Shown here: piece by piece, positions 25,908-34,642 of the stretch | How positions within the stretch are numbered: position 1 is the stretch's first letter | Layout: each line of letters starts with the position of its first letter | Assembly (NCBI GenBank): GCA_006546595.1 | Contig: VIAD01000004.1 | Location: forward strand, 246,181 to 310,180 | Origin: Moraxellaceae bacterium AER2_44_116 | GTDB lineage: Bacteria > Pseudomonadota > Gammaproteobacteria > Pseudomonadales > Moraxellaceae | Length of the DNA: 64,000 nt | Direction: 5' to 3' | Notes under the pieces: generated by a model | Seen by the model: the letters and a program-made list of their open reading frames with translations, nothing else | Database searches by the model: none | What the model was told of the DNA's origin: nothing | Position numbers and translations under genes: made by a program

Positions 25908-26600
25908 ATGACTTTACGTGCCATTAGTTTACGCATTTTTTTATGTATTATTTTTTTATGCGTGTCTTATCAACTATGGTTAGTCGCGCATGTGTATTGG
26001 TGGATTGACCATAATCCCGAAAGCAGTGCTTTTATGGAAACACAGTTGCAAGTGTTACAAAGCAAAGACCCCGAAGCAGAGTTAAAACATCGTTGGATTG
26101 CCTACAATCAAATCTCCCCGAATCTCAAAAAAGCGTTAATTACGTCTGAAGATGCCAAATTTTTAGACCATGAAGGCTTTGATTGGGAAGGGATTCAAAC
26201 GGCATGGGAAAAAAATCTTAAAAAAGGAAAAATTGTTGCGGGAGGCTCAACGATTTCGCAACAATTAGCCAAAAATCTATTTTTATCAGGTAAGAAAACC
26301 CCATGGCGGAAATTAGAAGAAGCGGCCATTACGATCATGATGGAAAAAATGATGTCGAAACGACGGATTTTTGAAATTTATTTGAATGTCATTGAGTGGG
26401 GTAATGGTGTGTTTGGTGCAGAAGCCGCAGCACGTCATTATTATCGCAAAAGCGCACGCAACCTATCGGCAGGCGAATCGGCAAAGTTAGCCGCAATGGT
26501 GCCGAATCCCCGTTATTTTGATAAAAATCGCTCGGACCGTCGGTTATTACGCAAGGCGCGTATTATTCAGAGGCGCATGTATTATGCGGATTATCCCTAG
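25908..26600 (+). CDS. mtgA: Monofunctional biosynthetic peptidoglycan transglycosylase
   Basis: 230 residues, a single GT51 domain anchored by one N-terminal TM. It polymerises lipid II into glycan strands. The catalytic motifs are present: SEDAKFLDHEGFDWEGI (first Glu), GGSTISQQLAKNLFLS, RKLEEAAITIMMEK, KRRIFEIYLNVIEWGNGVFGAEAAARHYY and AAMVPNPRYFD. There is no transpeptidase domain, which separates it from bifunctional PBPs. The ribosome binding site is poor, suggesting coupling to the exported protein 15 bases upstream. Confidence 0.94.
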   Translation: MTLRAISLRIFLCIIFLCVSYQLWLVAHVYWWIDHNPESSAFMETQLQVLQSKDPEAELKHRWIAYNQISPNLKKALITSEDAKFLDHEGFDWEGIQTAWEKNLKKGKIVAGGSTISQQLAKNLFLSGKKTPWRKLEEAAITIMMEKMMSKRRIFEIYLNVIEWGNGVFGAEAAARHYYRKSARNLSAGESAKLAAMVPNPRYFDKNRSDRRLLRKARIIQRRMYYADYP

Positions 26601-26610
26601 GTTAGGGGCG

Positions 26611-26649
26611 ATTCGCAAAACGCGCTAATCGCGACGCAATGCGTAAGTC
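26611..26649 (-). repeat. Repeat family 1, truncated half copy F (minus orientation)
   Basis: Read on the minus strand it gives GACTTACGCATTGCG followed by GCGATTAGCGCGTTTTG, matching the left 40 bases of copies A and B. The right terminal repeat is missing. It lies just upstream of the ppk1 Pho box. Confidence 0.65.
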
Positions 26650-26662
26650 ATAAGGTGTTTTC

Positions 26663-26695
26663 GTCATTAAGTTGTCATTAAGTTGTCATATTTTA
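26663..26695 (+). promoter_or_regulatory. Pho box (PhoB site) upstream of ppk1
   Basis: Three direct repeats spaced exactly 11 bp: GTCATTAAGTT, GTCATTAAGTT, GTCATATTTTA. This is the architecture of a PhoB box (7-bp CTGTCAT-like half-sites separated by 4 AT-rich bases). It lies 58 bases before the ppk1 start, so activation under phosphate starvation is expected. Confidence 0.82.
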
Positions 26696-26752
26696 ACGTA
26701 GGCTGTCGCATCAGCAGCCAGTACATAAATCATTTTTTAGAGAAGTAGCATC

Positions 26753-28831
26753 ATGACGACAGAGTCTGTTGTTGATTTGAATAACCCCGACTATTACATC
26801 AATCGTGAACTCGGTATTTTAGATTTTCACTTACGGGTATTAGAGCAAGCAATTGACCCTCGCCATCCGTTGTTGGAGCGGTTAAATTTCTTGCTGATTT
26901 TTAGTCGTAATTTGGATGAGTTTTTTGAAATTCGCGTCGCTGGGTTATTACAACAATTGGCATTTGATCCTGCGATTACATCCACATCTTTGGACGGTAT
27001 GCTGGTACAAGATGTCTTAAAAAAGATTGCGGACACTTGTCATCGTGCGGTTGAAAAACAATATCGTATTTTGAATGATGACGTGTTACCTGCATTAGCA
27101 GCAGAAAATATTCGCTTTCTCAAACGTGATGAATTAAACGAAGCACAAGCGGCATGGGTCAAACAGTATTTTCGTGAGCAGGTTTTACCTGTGCTGACAC
27201 CGATTAGCATTGATCCTGCCCATCCTTTTCCCCGTTTAGTCAATAAAAGCCTTAATTTTATTGTTTCTTTGGAAGGTAAAGACGCATTTGGTCGTCAAAT
27301 TCCCTTAGCCGTTGTGCCAGCACCGCGTTCCTTGCCGCGTGTTGTGCGCTTACCAGATGAGTTGACGAATGGTGGCGATCAGCACGTATTGTTATCGGCC
27401 ATTATTCATGAGCATGTCACCGAGCTATTTTTGGGGATGGTCGCGACGGGTTGCTATCAGTTCCGTGTCACGCGTAATGCCGACTTAACGGTCGATGAAG
27501 ATGCGGACGATTTGGCATTGGCTTTAAAAGGCGGCTTATTTTCGCGCCGCTTTGGTAAAGCGGTACGTTTAGAAGTCGCAGATAATTGTCCTCAGCATAT
27601 TACCGAATACTTGTTGCGTAAATTTGCCCTAAAAGAAGATGCTTTGTATCGGGTGAATGGCCCTGTTAACTTGGCACGATTATTATCAAATTTTAATCGT
27701 CCGCGTTTACGTTATGCGCCATTTACACCAACGATTCCGTTAATTTTGCAAAAAACTGAAAGCGTTTTTGAAGCACTGAAAAAACATGATGTGTTGTTGC
27801 ATCATCCTTTTGAGTCGTTTACTCCCGTGATTAATTTTTTACGTGAAGCAGCACTTGACCCACAGGTGTTGGCGATTAAACAGACCTTATATCGAACAGG
27901 TGCAGACTCTGAAATCGTCCGTATTTTGTCGGAGGCTGCGCGTAATGGCAAAGAAGTCACGGCAATTATTGAGTTACGTGCGCGTTTTGATGAAGAGTCC
28001 AATATTGAAGTCGCGAATAAATTACAGGAAGCTGGAGCAATCGTTGTTTATGGTATTGTGGGTTATAAAACCCATGCCAAAATGATTTTAGTGGTGCGTC
28101 GTGAAAATAATAAACTCCATCGTTATGTGCATTTAGGGACAGGAAATTATCATGCAGTTACCGCCCGTATTTATACCGATTATGGCTTACTGACAGCAAA
28201 TGCGGAGCTATGTGAAGATGTGCATAAAATCTTCCAAGAACTGACGGGCATGGGTAAAACAGCGAAGCTGAAAAAACTGCTTCATGCGCCGTTTACCTTA
28301 CACGCGCAATTGATGGCTTCTATTGAACAAGAAATCCAACATGCTAAAGCAGGTAAGACGGCTCATATTATCATTAAGGTCAATGCCTTAACCGAAAAGC
28401 AGTTAATTCACTCGTTGTATCGTGCATCAATGGCGGGTGTCAAAGTGGATTTAATTATTCGCTCGATTTGTTGTTTACGGCCGAATATCAGCGGTGTTTC
28501 TGACAATATTCGTGTGCGTTCGATTGTCGGGCGTTTTTTAGAACATACGCGTGTCTTTTGTTTTTCTAATGATGGCGATTTGAAAATTTATTGCTCTAGT
28601 GCCGATTGGATGGACAGAAATTTATTTTCGCGTGTCGAAGCTTGTTTCCCGATTGATGATCCTGTCTTAAAGAAACGAATTTATAAAGATGGCTTGTTGA
28701 ATTATCTTGCAGATAATCAATTGGCATGGGAGTTACAAGCGGATGGTAGCTGGACACGCGTGCATTCGGGGGAAGAAGCACATCCTCATCATGCACAAAA
28801 TATCTTGTTAGAAAAGTTGTCAAAACTGTAA
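26753..28831 (+). CDS. ppk: Polyphosphate kinase 1
   Basis: 692 residues, the typical length. It reversibly transfers the gamma-phosphate of ATP to polyphosphate at the membrane. YYINRELGILDFHLRVLEQA and NPLLERLNFL-like text mark the N-terminal domain. The catalytic autophosphorylated His is about residue 441 in YKTHAKM, and the second conserved His is in FLEHTRVFCF. The two phospholipase D-like halves are visible (LRARFDEESNI and CSSADWMDRNLFSRVEACFPI). Regulation by PhoB is supported by the direct repeats upstream. ppx lies about 1.1 kb downstream on the other strand. Confidence 0.96.
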   Translation: MTTESVVDLNNPDYYINRELGILDFHLRVLEQAIDPRHPLLERLNFLLIFSRNLDEFFEIRVAGLLQQLAFDPAITSTSLDGMLVQDVLKKIADTCHRAVEKQYRILNDDVLPALAAENIRFLKRDELNEAQAAWVKQYFREQVLPVLTPISIDPAHPFPRLVNKSLNFIVSLEGKDAFGRQIPLAVVPAPRSLPRVVRLPDELTNGGDQHVLLSAIIHEHVTELFLGMVATGCYQFRVTRNADLTVDEDADDLALALKGGLFSRRFGKAVRLEVADNCPQHITEYLLRKFALKEDALYRVNGPVNLARLLSNFNRPRLRYAPFTPTIPLILQKTESVFEALKKHDVLLHHPFESFTPVINFLREAALDPQVLAIKQTLYRTGADSEIVRILSEAARNGKEVTAIIELRARFDEESNIEVANKLQEAGAIVVYGIVGYKTHAKMILVVRRENNKLHRYVHLGTGNYHAVTARIYTDYGLLTANAELCEDVHKIFQELTGMGKTAKLKKLLHAPFTLHAQLMASIEQEIQHAKAGKTAHIIIKVNALTEKQLIHSLYRASMAGVKVDLIIRSICCLRPNISGVSDNIRVRSIVGRFLEHTRVFCFSNDGDLKIYCSSADWMDRNLFSRVEACFPIDDPVLKKRIYKDGLLNYLADNQLAWELQADGSWTRVHSGEEAHPHHAQNILLEKLSKL

Positions 28832-28968
28832 GTCTTCTCTCGCGCTTGTGATAGACAATAGATAGTCGGCGTGCTCGCTCGTTATAACGATGGGAGTAAC
28901 GCCGTTCACATGGTCAACAAAGATCACGACAAACACGTCAGTATTGAGTTTAAGCACCCTTACCGCAT

Positions 28969-29838
28969 TTAAGCCAAAAACAAATTAAACACGTCAGCGA
29001 CAGCAACGGGGTCTTCAAGTTGTGGATAATGGCCTAACTGGGGCAACCATTGTAATTTAGCGGTTGGAATTTCTTGTGCCAATTTTTCGGCAATTGCGGC
29101 CACCGCAACGGGGTCTTTTTTGCCCCATAAAATCAACACAGGAATATCCAAACGCGTTAACGGCGGAATCCAGCGATGGCTAAAACGGTAACGCTCTTCA
29201 ATGTAGCTAATCGTTTGCGCTAAACGGGCTTTGCCTTGGCGATAACTCATTAATGCCCACATCGCTTCTAATTCATCATTTAACACAGGTTTGCCTAAAA
29301 TCTTTTTTAACTGCGCTTTAAAAATGAGTTTTGAGGATAGTTTCGCAAAAATAGAACCGAGCGGTGAGCGTAGCAATTGTTGTGACGGCGTAAGATGCGC
29401 TAGCTCAATATGAACACTGCCGTTCATCAGTAAAACCGATTGAATGCCGAACCCTAATAGCTTTTTCTCGCGTCGTGCCAATAATTCACAGGTGACGGTT
29501 GTCCCCATATCGTGAGCAATAATTTTGACGCGTTTGATGCCTTGTTGTTTGAGCAGTTGTTCGACGATATCGGCTTGTTCAAACAATGAATAACTGTGAT
29601 TTTTAGGTTTCTCGGAGAGGCCAAAGCCAATAAAATCTAGGCAAATAATTCGTTTATCATCCCCCAATAATGGGAATACGGTATGCCAATCGTAAGAGCT
29701 CGAAGGAAAGCCGTGTAAAAACAATACGGCATCGGAACTGGTTCCGCCAATGTCGCGGAAAAAAACATCTAAGCCGCTAATTTTGCAGGTTTTACCACGT
29801 GCTTGCCATGCAGCGACACTGACAGGTAGTTTACTCAT
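28969..29838 (-). CDS. Alpha/beta hydrolase with Asp nucleophile (haloalkane dehalogenase / epoxide hydrolase type)
   Basis: 289 residues from ATG 29838, which has AAGGAAAG upstream. Visible are the oxyanion loop HGFPSSSYDW, the DFIGFGLSEKP strand, and a nucleophile elbow AHDMGTT with Asp110 where esterases have Ser. The likely charge-relay Asp is in WGKKDPVA and the His in LGHYPQLEDP. An Asp nucleophile is typical of haloalkane dehalogenases and epoxide hydrolases, but the usual following Trp (HDWG) is Met here. Substrate is unknown. It lies between ppk and ppx. Confidence 0.85.
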   Translation of the reverse strand: MSKLPVSVAAWQARGKTCKISGLDVFFRDIGGTSSDAVLFLHGFPSSSYDWHTVFPLLGDDKRIICLDFIGFGLSEKPKNHSYSLFEQADIVEQLLKQQGIKRVKIIAHDMGTTVTCELLARREKKLLGFGIQSVLLMNGSVHIELAHLTPSQQLLRSPLGSIFAKLSSKLIFKAQLKKILGKPVLNDELEAMWALMSYRQGKARLAQTISYIEERYRFSHRWIPPLTRLDIPVLILWGKKDPVAVAAIAEKLAQEIPTAKLQWLPQLGHYPQLEDPVAVADVFNLFLA

Positions 29839-29891
29839 TCGACTTTCCTTGGATGATGTTAGGGACAACAGCACAACCTACTTAACAAAGG

Positions 29892-29959
29892 CTTCGACTC
29901 CGCTCAGCCAACGCGACTTTATTCGGTCAGCGTAAAATGCTCCCTGAGCGGAGTCGAAG
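29892..29959. repeat. Dispersed palindromic repeat (CTCCGCTCAG...CTGAGCGGAG), copy 2
   Basis: A 16-bp perfect inverted repeat, 29892-29907 with 29944-29959. It shares its arms and the CAGCCAACGC / TCCCTGAGCGG inner words with 55-104. It sits between the minus-strand hydrolase and ppx, just after the ppx stop. Confidence 0.7.
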
Positions 29960-29974
29960 GGAAGGGGGTAGATG

Positions 29975-31477
29975 CTACTTCACAATTAAACTAATGCCCC
30001 ATGCTTCTAGATAGGCGATTTCTTCGTCAATATCGGCTTGTGTTAACGGGTGAGCAGCCAGCCAATCATCAGGGAATTGTAAAATAAACAATAAACCATC
30101 GGTGCTGAGTTTAGTATACGGTAGCGGCATGTCACTACGACTGTGGTGCAGCAACACCGATAAACGTAGCAACACGCAGACATAAAACAGCGACAAACCA
30201 CCGCTTTTAATCAGTTGCAGCTTTTGCTCTTCACGGATTTTACGGCGATGGCAGCCCACTAATAACGACAGTTTTTCTTGGTCAGCGTGAGAAAAGCCTG
30301 CAACATCGGAGTACTGAACCAAATATGCGCCATGCTTATGATAACTGCTATGAGAAATCGCCAAACCAATTTCATGAAGCAGCGCAGAGCGGCGTAATAA
30401 ATCTTCATCTTCATCATCTAAATGCAATAAATGTTGCACTTGTTGATAGAAGGTCTCGGCGGTTTGGGCGACACGTTGCGCTTGTTTGTTGTCAACATGA
30501 TGACGTGCTAACAACGCTTGCGCGCTACGGTCGCGAATATCTTCATGACTAAAACGACCGAGCATGTCGTAAAGTACACCCTCACGCAGCGCACCATCAG
30601 AATAGGTCATAGAGTCGAGTTCAAGCTCATCAAAGACGGCCTGTAAAATGGCATAGCCTGCGGGCAGGATGGTGCGTCGATCATCTTTTAAACCCGAAAT
30701 ACTCAAGTCATTGACATGCTTAAAAGTCAGTATTTTTTCACGAACTTGTTGTAATCCATCGGGGGTGATAAATCCTGAGCTATTTGTCCAACCATTCTGC
30801 GCCATAATTTGTCGAGCGGCTTTGATCGTGCCACTGGAACCCACGACCGATTGCCAACCTAAATCACGATAAGCAGTCGCAATGGCCATAACTTCTTGGC
30901 GAGCAGCCATAATGGCTTTGTCGAGTGCTTTAGCAGAGATATAACCATCGGCAAAAAAACGTTGGGTATAAGCAACACAACCCATTTGCAACGACTCGGT
31001 TAACAACGGCTCAAAATTTTCGCCAATAATAAACTCTGTTGAGCCGCCACCAATATCAACCACTAAACGACGACCTTCATCGGCTAACGTGTGTGACACA
31101 CCCAAGTAGATTAGACGGGCTTCTTCGCGCCCTGCGACGATTTCAATGCGTTTTTTGAGGATACGTTCGGCTTGTTCGATAAACGCCGAGGCATTATTGG
31201 CTTGGCGTAGGGCATTGGTAGCCACAATACGCAAATATTTGTGCGGAATAGCCTGTAAGCGTTGAGCAAAACGCGCCAAACAGGCTAATGCCCGCGCTTG
31301 GGCATCGGCGGTGAGATTATTCTCTTTGTCTAAACCTGCACCTAATTGTACTTTTTCAGAAAGGCTATCAACACGACGCACTTCGCCATGATCCAAACGG
31401 GCAATCGCCAAATGGAAACTATTAGAGCCTAAATCAATCGCAGCCAATAGGCTGTCTTCGGGGAGCGAGCGGTTCAT
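29975..31477 (-). CDS. ppx: Exopolyphosphatase (Ppx/GppA family)
   Basis: 500 residues from ATG 31477, with TAGGA upstream. It removes terminal phosphate from polyphosphate, or pppGpp if it acts as GppA. Visible are the ASKHA phosphate loop AAIDLGSNSFHLAIA, RIVATNALRQANN, the catalytic acid in REEARLIYLGV, DIGGGSTEFI, SSGTIKA, and a C-terminal HD-like helical domain with SALLHEIGLAISHSSYHKHGAYLV. The location near ppk argues for Ppx rather than GppA. The frame is open for 20 more codons upstream, which I reject for lack of family similarity. Confidence 0.93.
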   Translation of the reverse strand: MNRSLPEDSLLAAIDLGSNSFHLAIARLDHGEVRRVDSLSEKVQLGAGLDKENNLTADAQARALACLARFAQRLQAIPHKYLRIVATNALRQANNASAFIEQAERILKKRIEIVAGREEARLIYLGVSHTLADEGRRLVVDIGGGSTEFIIGENFEPLLTESLQMGCVAYTQRFFADGYISAKALDKAIMAARQEVMAIATAYRDLGWQSVVGSSGTIKAARQIMAQNGWTNSSGFITPDGLQQVREKILTFKHVNDLSISGLKDDRRTILPAGYAILQAVFDELELDSMTYSDGALREGVLYDMLGRFSHEDIRDRSAQALLARHHVDNKQAQRVAQTAETFYQQVQHLLHLDDEDEDLLRRSALLHEIGLAISHSSYHKHGAYLVQYSDVAGFSHADQEKLSLLVGCHRRKIREEQKLQLIKSGGLSLFYVCVLLRLSVLLHHSRSDMPLPYTKLSTDGLLFILQFPDDWLAAHPLTQADIDEEIAYLEAWGISLIVK

Positions 31478-31669
31478 TATCATCCTACGATTAGCAAATG
31501 CGACGTTAACGGTGACAACCATTTTTACATAAGTCACATTTGTTCTATATGTTAATTTGCAAAAGCTTCTATACTAACGCGACTTTATGAACGTGATATA
31601 ACAGCTTTAGCGGTGCAAAAAAAGCCTCTAAACCTGTTATTATCGTGTCTTTTCTATCTGGAGAGTTTC

Positions 31670-31999
31670 ATGGCTAGCCCGTTAATTGTGAATACCACTG
31701 ATGCTGAGTTTGAAGCAGACGTATTAAACGCCGATGTTGCCGTATTAGTTGACTATTGGGCACCGTGGTGTGGTCCTTGCAAAATGATTGCTCCTATTCT
31801 AGATGACTTGGCCAGCGAGTACGAAGGCCGCGTAAAAATCGTCAAAGTCAATGTGGACGAAAATCCAGCAACTGCTCAAAAATTCGGCGTTCGAGGTATT
31901 CCGACCCTCAGTTTGTTCAAAGGAGGCCAAATTGCAGCAACAAAAGTGGGTGCTTTGGCAAAATCCCAATTGACAGCCTTTTTAGATTCCAATATATAA
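31670..31999 (+). CDS. trxA: Thioredoxin 1
   Basis: 109 residues, the canonical length. It reduces protein disulfides in the cytoplasm and is recycled by thioredoxin reductase. The active site WAPWCGPCKM is intact, followed by the cis-Pro loop VRGIPTLSLF. ATG 31670 has GGAG upstream. The open frame from 31613 adds a spurious hydrophobic leader and is not used. trxA followed by rho is the conserved gammaproteobacterial order. Confidence 0.96.
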   Translation: MASPLIVNTTDAEFEADVLNADVAVLVDYWAPWCGPCKMIAPILDDLASEYEGRVKIVKVNVDENPATAQKFGVRGIPTLSLFKGGQIAATKVGALAKSQLTAFLDSNI

Positions 32000-32008
32000 T
32001 ACGCACCC

Positions 32009-32040
32009 AAGGCGACACTTATTCTTTAGGTCGCCTTTTC
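32009..32040 (+). terminator. Terminator between trxA and rho
   Basis: AAGGCGAC (32009-32016) pairs with GTCGCCTT (32030-32037) around a 13-nt loop, followed by TTC. The T-tract is short. It separates trxA from the rho leader of about 150 bases. Confidence 0.65.
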
Positions 32041-32185
32041 GTCCAACGCAAGCCGCTCTGTTAGCAATATCCCTCAAAAAAATTGTCAACAGCGCAACTA
32101 ATATCCTCTACGTTATTATAAATATTGGTTGATGATGGCGGTGTGCGAGCATTTTTCGCATTCTCTCTTTTGCAGCATCCTCTCT

Positions 32186-33448
32186 ATGAACCTGACCGAA
32201 CTTAAAAAGAAACCTATCGCTGAATTGGTACAAATCTCTGAGCACATGAACTTAGACAGCATGGCTCGCAACCGTAAGCAAGACATTATTTTTGCTATTT
32301 TGAAACGCCACGCCATGAACGGCGAAGAAATTTATGGTGATGGTGTTTTAGAGATTTTAAGCGATGGCTTTGGTTTCTTGCGTTCCTCCGAAGGTTCGTA
32401 CTTAGCGGGCCCTGATGATATTTATGTCAGCCCTTCGCAAATACGCCGTTTTAATTTACGGACAGGCGATACCATTGCTGGCACGATTCGCCCTCCCAAA
32501 GAAGGTGAACGCTATTTTGCCTTGTTAAAAGTGAATCACATTAACTATGACTCACCTGAAAATGCCCGCAATAAAATCCTCTTTGAAAATCTCACCCCAT
32601 TATTTCCAACCTCACGTTTAATTCTCGAATTGGGCAATGGCTCAACGGAAGATTTGACGGCGCGGGTGATTGATTTGGTTGCTCCGATTGGTAAAGGTCA
32701 ACGCTCGTTGATTGTCGCACCACCAAAAGCAGGTAAAACCATTCTGTTGCAAAATATTGCTCATTCGATTGCGCGTAACAATCCTGAAGTGCATTTGATT
32801 GTGCTGCTGATTGATGAGCGTCCTGAAGAAGTGACGGAAATGATTCGCACCGTACGTGGCGAAGTCGTGGCTTCTACATTTGATGAACCACCTGCGCGTC
32901 ACGTCCAAGTTGCCGAAATGGTCATTGAAAAAGCGAAACGTTTAGTTGAACACAAAAAAGACGTGGTGATTTTGCTGGACTCGATTACCCGTTTAGCGCG
33001 TGCCTATAACACGGTGATTCCATCGTCAGGTAAAGTGTTGACGGGTGGTGTCGATGCTCATGCCTTAGAGCGTCCGAAGCGTTTCTTTGGTGCGGCTCGT
33101 TCGATTGAAGAAGGCGGTTCGTTAACCATTATTGCGACAGCATTGGTGGAAACAGGTTCTAAAATGGACGAAGTTATCTTTGAAGAGTTCAAAGGTACAG
33201 GTAACCATGAAGTGCATTTAGACCGTCGTATTGCTGAAAAACGTGTTTTCCCTGCGATCAATATCAAAAAATCAGGTACGCGTCGTGAAGAGCGTTTAAT
33301 GCCTGAAGATGAATTGAAAAAAGTGTGGATTTTACGCAAGATTCTGCATCCGATGGATGAAATTGCAGCCATTGAATTCTTGTTAGATAAAATGAAAGAC
33401 AGCAAAACAAACGATGAGTTTTTTGAAGCGATGAAACGTAAGCAATAA
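32186..33448 (+). CDS. rho: Transcription termination factor Rho
   Basis: 420 residues (E. coli 419). A hexameric RNA helicase that ends transcription. MNLTELKKKP is the family start. The RNA-binding cold-shock domain shows DGFGFLRS and YVSPSQIRRF, and RPPKEGERYFALLKV follows. Walker A APPKAGKT, LIDERPEEVTEM, the Q-loop region LLDSITRLARAYN and the R-loop GGSLTIIATAL are all present. ATG 32186 has no recognisable ribosome binding site, which fits weak, autoregulated translation. The open frame from 32129 is upstream leader. Confidence 0.97.
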   Translation: MNLTELKKKPIAELVQISEHMNLDSMARNRKQDIIFAILKRHAMNGEEIYGDGVLEILSDGFGFLRSSEGSYLAGPDDIYVSPSQIRRFNLRTGDTIAGTIRPPKEGERYFALLKVNHINYDSPENARNKILFENLTPLFPTSRLILELGNGSTEDLTARVIDLVAPIGKGQRSLIVAPPKAGKTILLQNIAHSIARNNPEVHLIVLLIDERPEEVTEMIRTVRGEVVASTFDEPPARHVQVAEMVIEKAKRLVEHKKDVVILLDSITRLARAYNTVIPSSGKVLTGGVDAHALERPKRFFGAARSIEEGGSLTIIATALVETGSKMDEVIFEEFKGTGNHEVHLDRRIAEKRVFPAINIKKSGTRREERLMPEDELKKVWILRKILHPMDEIAAIEFLLDKMKDSKTNDEFFEAMKRKQ

Positions 33449-33472
33449 CTCTGCAATTATTTTTGCCATATA

Positions 33473-33510
33473 AAAGCCCTGTTAATTGTGAAATTGACGG
33501 GGCTTTTTTT
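33473..33510 (+). terminator. Terminator after rho
   Basis: AAAGCCCTGT (33473-33482) pairs with ACGGGGCTTT (33497-33506), with one G-U, around a 14-nt loop, and runs into a long T-tract. A strong intrinsic terminator. Confidence 0.85.
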
Positions 33511-33647
33511 ATAGGTATTATTGGATTGGTACATTATTTTGATCATTTACTTGCTCTTGATATTCACCAAATATATTTTCCTTTATTTTTATAGCTCGAC
33601 TTTCTGCTAAAATCCGCGCCATTATTAGCCATCCAGCTTAAAACATC

Positions 33648-34640
33648 ATGCACTTGTCCCACGCGCATACGCCCAGCCGTTTACAACTCAATCCTCAAGG
33701 TCGGCTTCGTCACTTTCTGACGACCGAAGGTTTAAGCCGAGAGCAATTGACCGAAATTCTCGATTTTGCCGAGTCGTTTTTAGCTCCCGATGGCACGATT
33801 ACCAATCAGCCTTTGTTAGCAGGGCGTACGGTAATGAATCTGTTTTTTGAGGCTTCTACCCGTACGTTAACGACGTTTGCCGTTGCCGCTAAACGGTTGA
33901 GTGCCGATGTTGTTAATATCGATATCGCCAAATCCTCCAATAGCAAAGGTGAAACCCTGCGTGACATGTTATGGAATTTGGAGGCGATGACTGCCGATGT
34001 GTTTGTCGTTCGTCATTCTCAATCAGGTGCGGCGCATTTTATTGCTAGTCAAGTCACGCCAAAAGTCGCGGTGATTAATGCAGGCGATGGTCGTCATGGT
34101 CATCCAACACAAGGGATGTTGGATATGCTCACCATTCGTCGTCATGCAGGTGATTTTACCAAGTTGACGGTGGCCATTATTGGTGATGTTCGGCACTCCC
34201 GTGTGGCACGTTCAGAGATTTATGCTCTGCAAACATTAGGTGCGAAAGAGATTCGTATTATCGCGCCACGCACCTTACAGCCTAAAGACTTTCAACAATT
34301 AGGCGTAAAAGTCTTTGAGCGTATGGAAGAAGGTTTAGAGGGGGCTGATGTTGTCATTGCGTTACGTATTCAAAATGAACGCATGGAATCGCCGTTGTTG
34401 GCCAGTCCTGACGAGTTTTACGCCTTGTATGGCTTAACACCCGAAAAACTACGTTATGCCAACCCGAATGCCATTGTTATGCACCCCGGCCCGATTAATC
34501 GAGGGGTAGAAATTGCTTCGGAAGTGGCTGATGGTGCGCAGTCGATGATTTTGCATCAAGTTAATTACGGTATTGCCGTCCGTATGGCGGTATTGGCAAT
34601 GACCATGCAAGGCCAATTAACCACTCGTGGAGGCAATTAA
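33648..34640 (+). CDS. pyrB: Aspartate carbamoyltransferase catalytic subunit
   Basis: 330 residues, class A-type length as in Pseudomonas, where PyrB works in a complex with PyrC'. It makes carbamoyl-aspartate in pyrimidine synthesis. Visible are FFEASTRT (carbamoyl-phosphate loop, though the usual Arg after STRT is Leu), SKGETLRDM with the 80s-loop Lys, HPTQGMLDMLTI, IIGDVRHSRVARS, and HPGPINRGVEI. No pyrI regulatory subunit gene is adjacent. It is followed 2 bases later by the dihydroorotase-like gene, so the two are one unit. Confidence 0.95.
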   Translation: MHLSHAHTPSRLQLNPQGRLRHFLTTEGLSREQLTEILDFAESFLAPDGTITNQPLLAGRTVMNLFFEASTRTLTTFAVAAKRLSADVVNIDIAKSSNSKGETLRDMLWNLEAMTADVFVVRHSQSGAAHFIASQVTPKVAVINAGDGRHGHPTQGMLDMLTIRRHAGDFTKLTVAIIGDVRHSRVARSEIYALQTLGAKEIRIIAPRTLQPKDFQQLGVKVFERMEEGLEGADVVIALRIQNERMESPLLASPDEFYALYGLTPEKLRYANPNAIVMHPGPINRGVEIASEVADGAQSMILHQVNYGIAVRMAVLAMTMQGQLTTRGGN

Positions 34641-34642
34641 TC

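Noticed and set aside
28889..28987. Possible 32-codon frame after ppk
   Set aside because: No ribosome binding site and it overlaps the 3' end of the opposite hydrolase gene.
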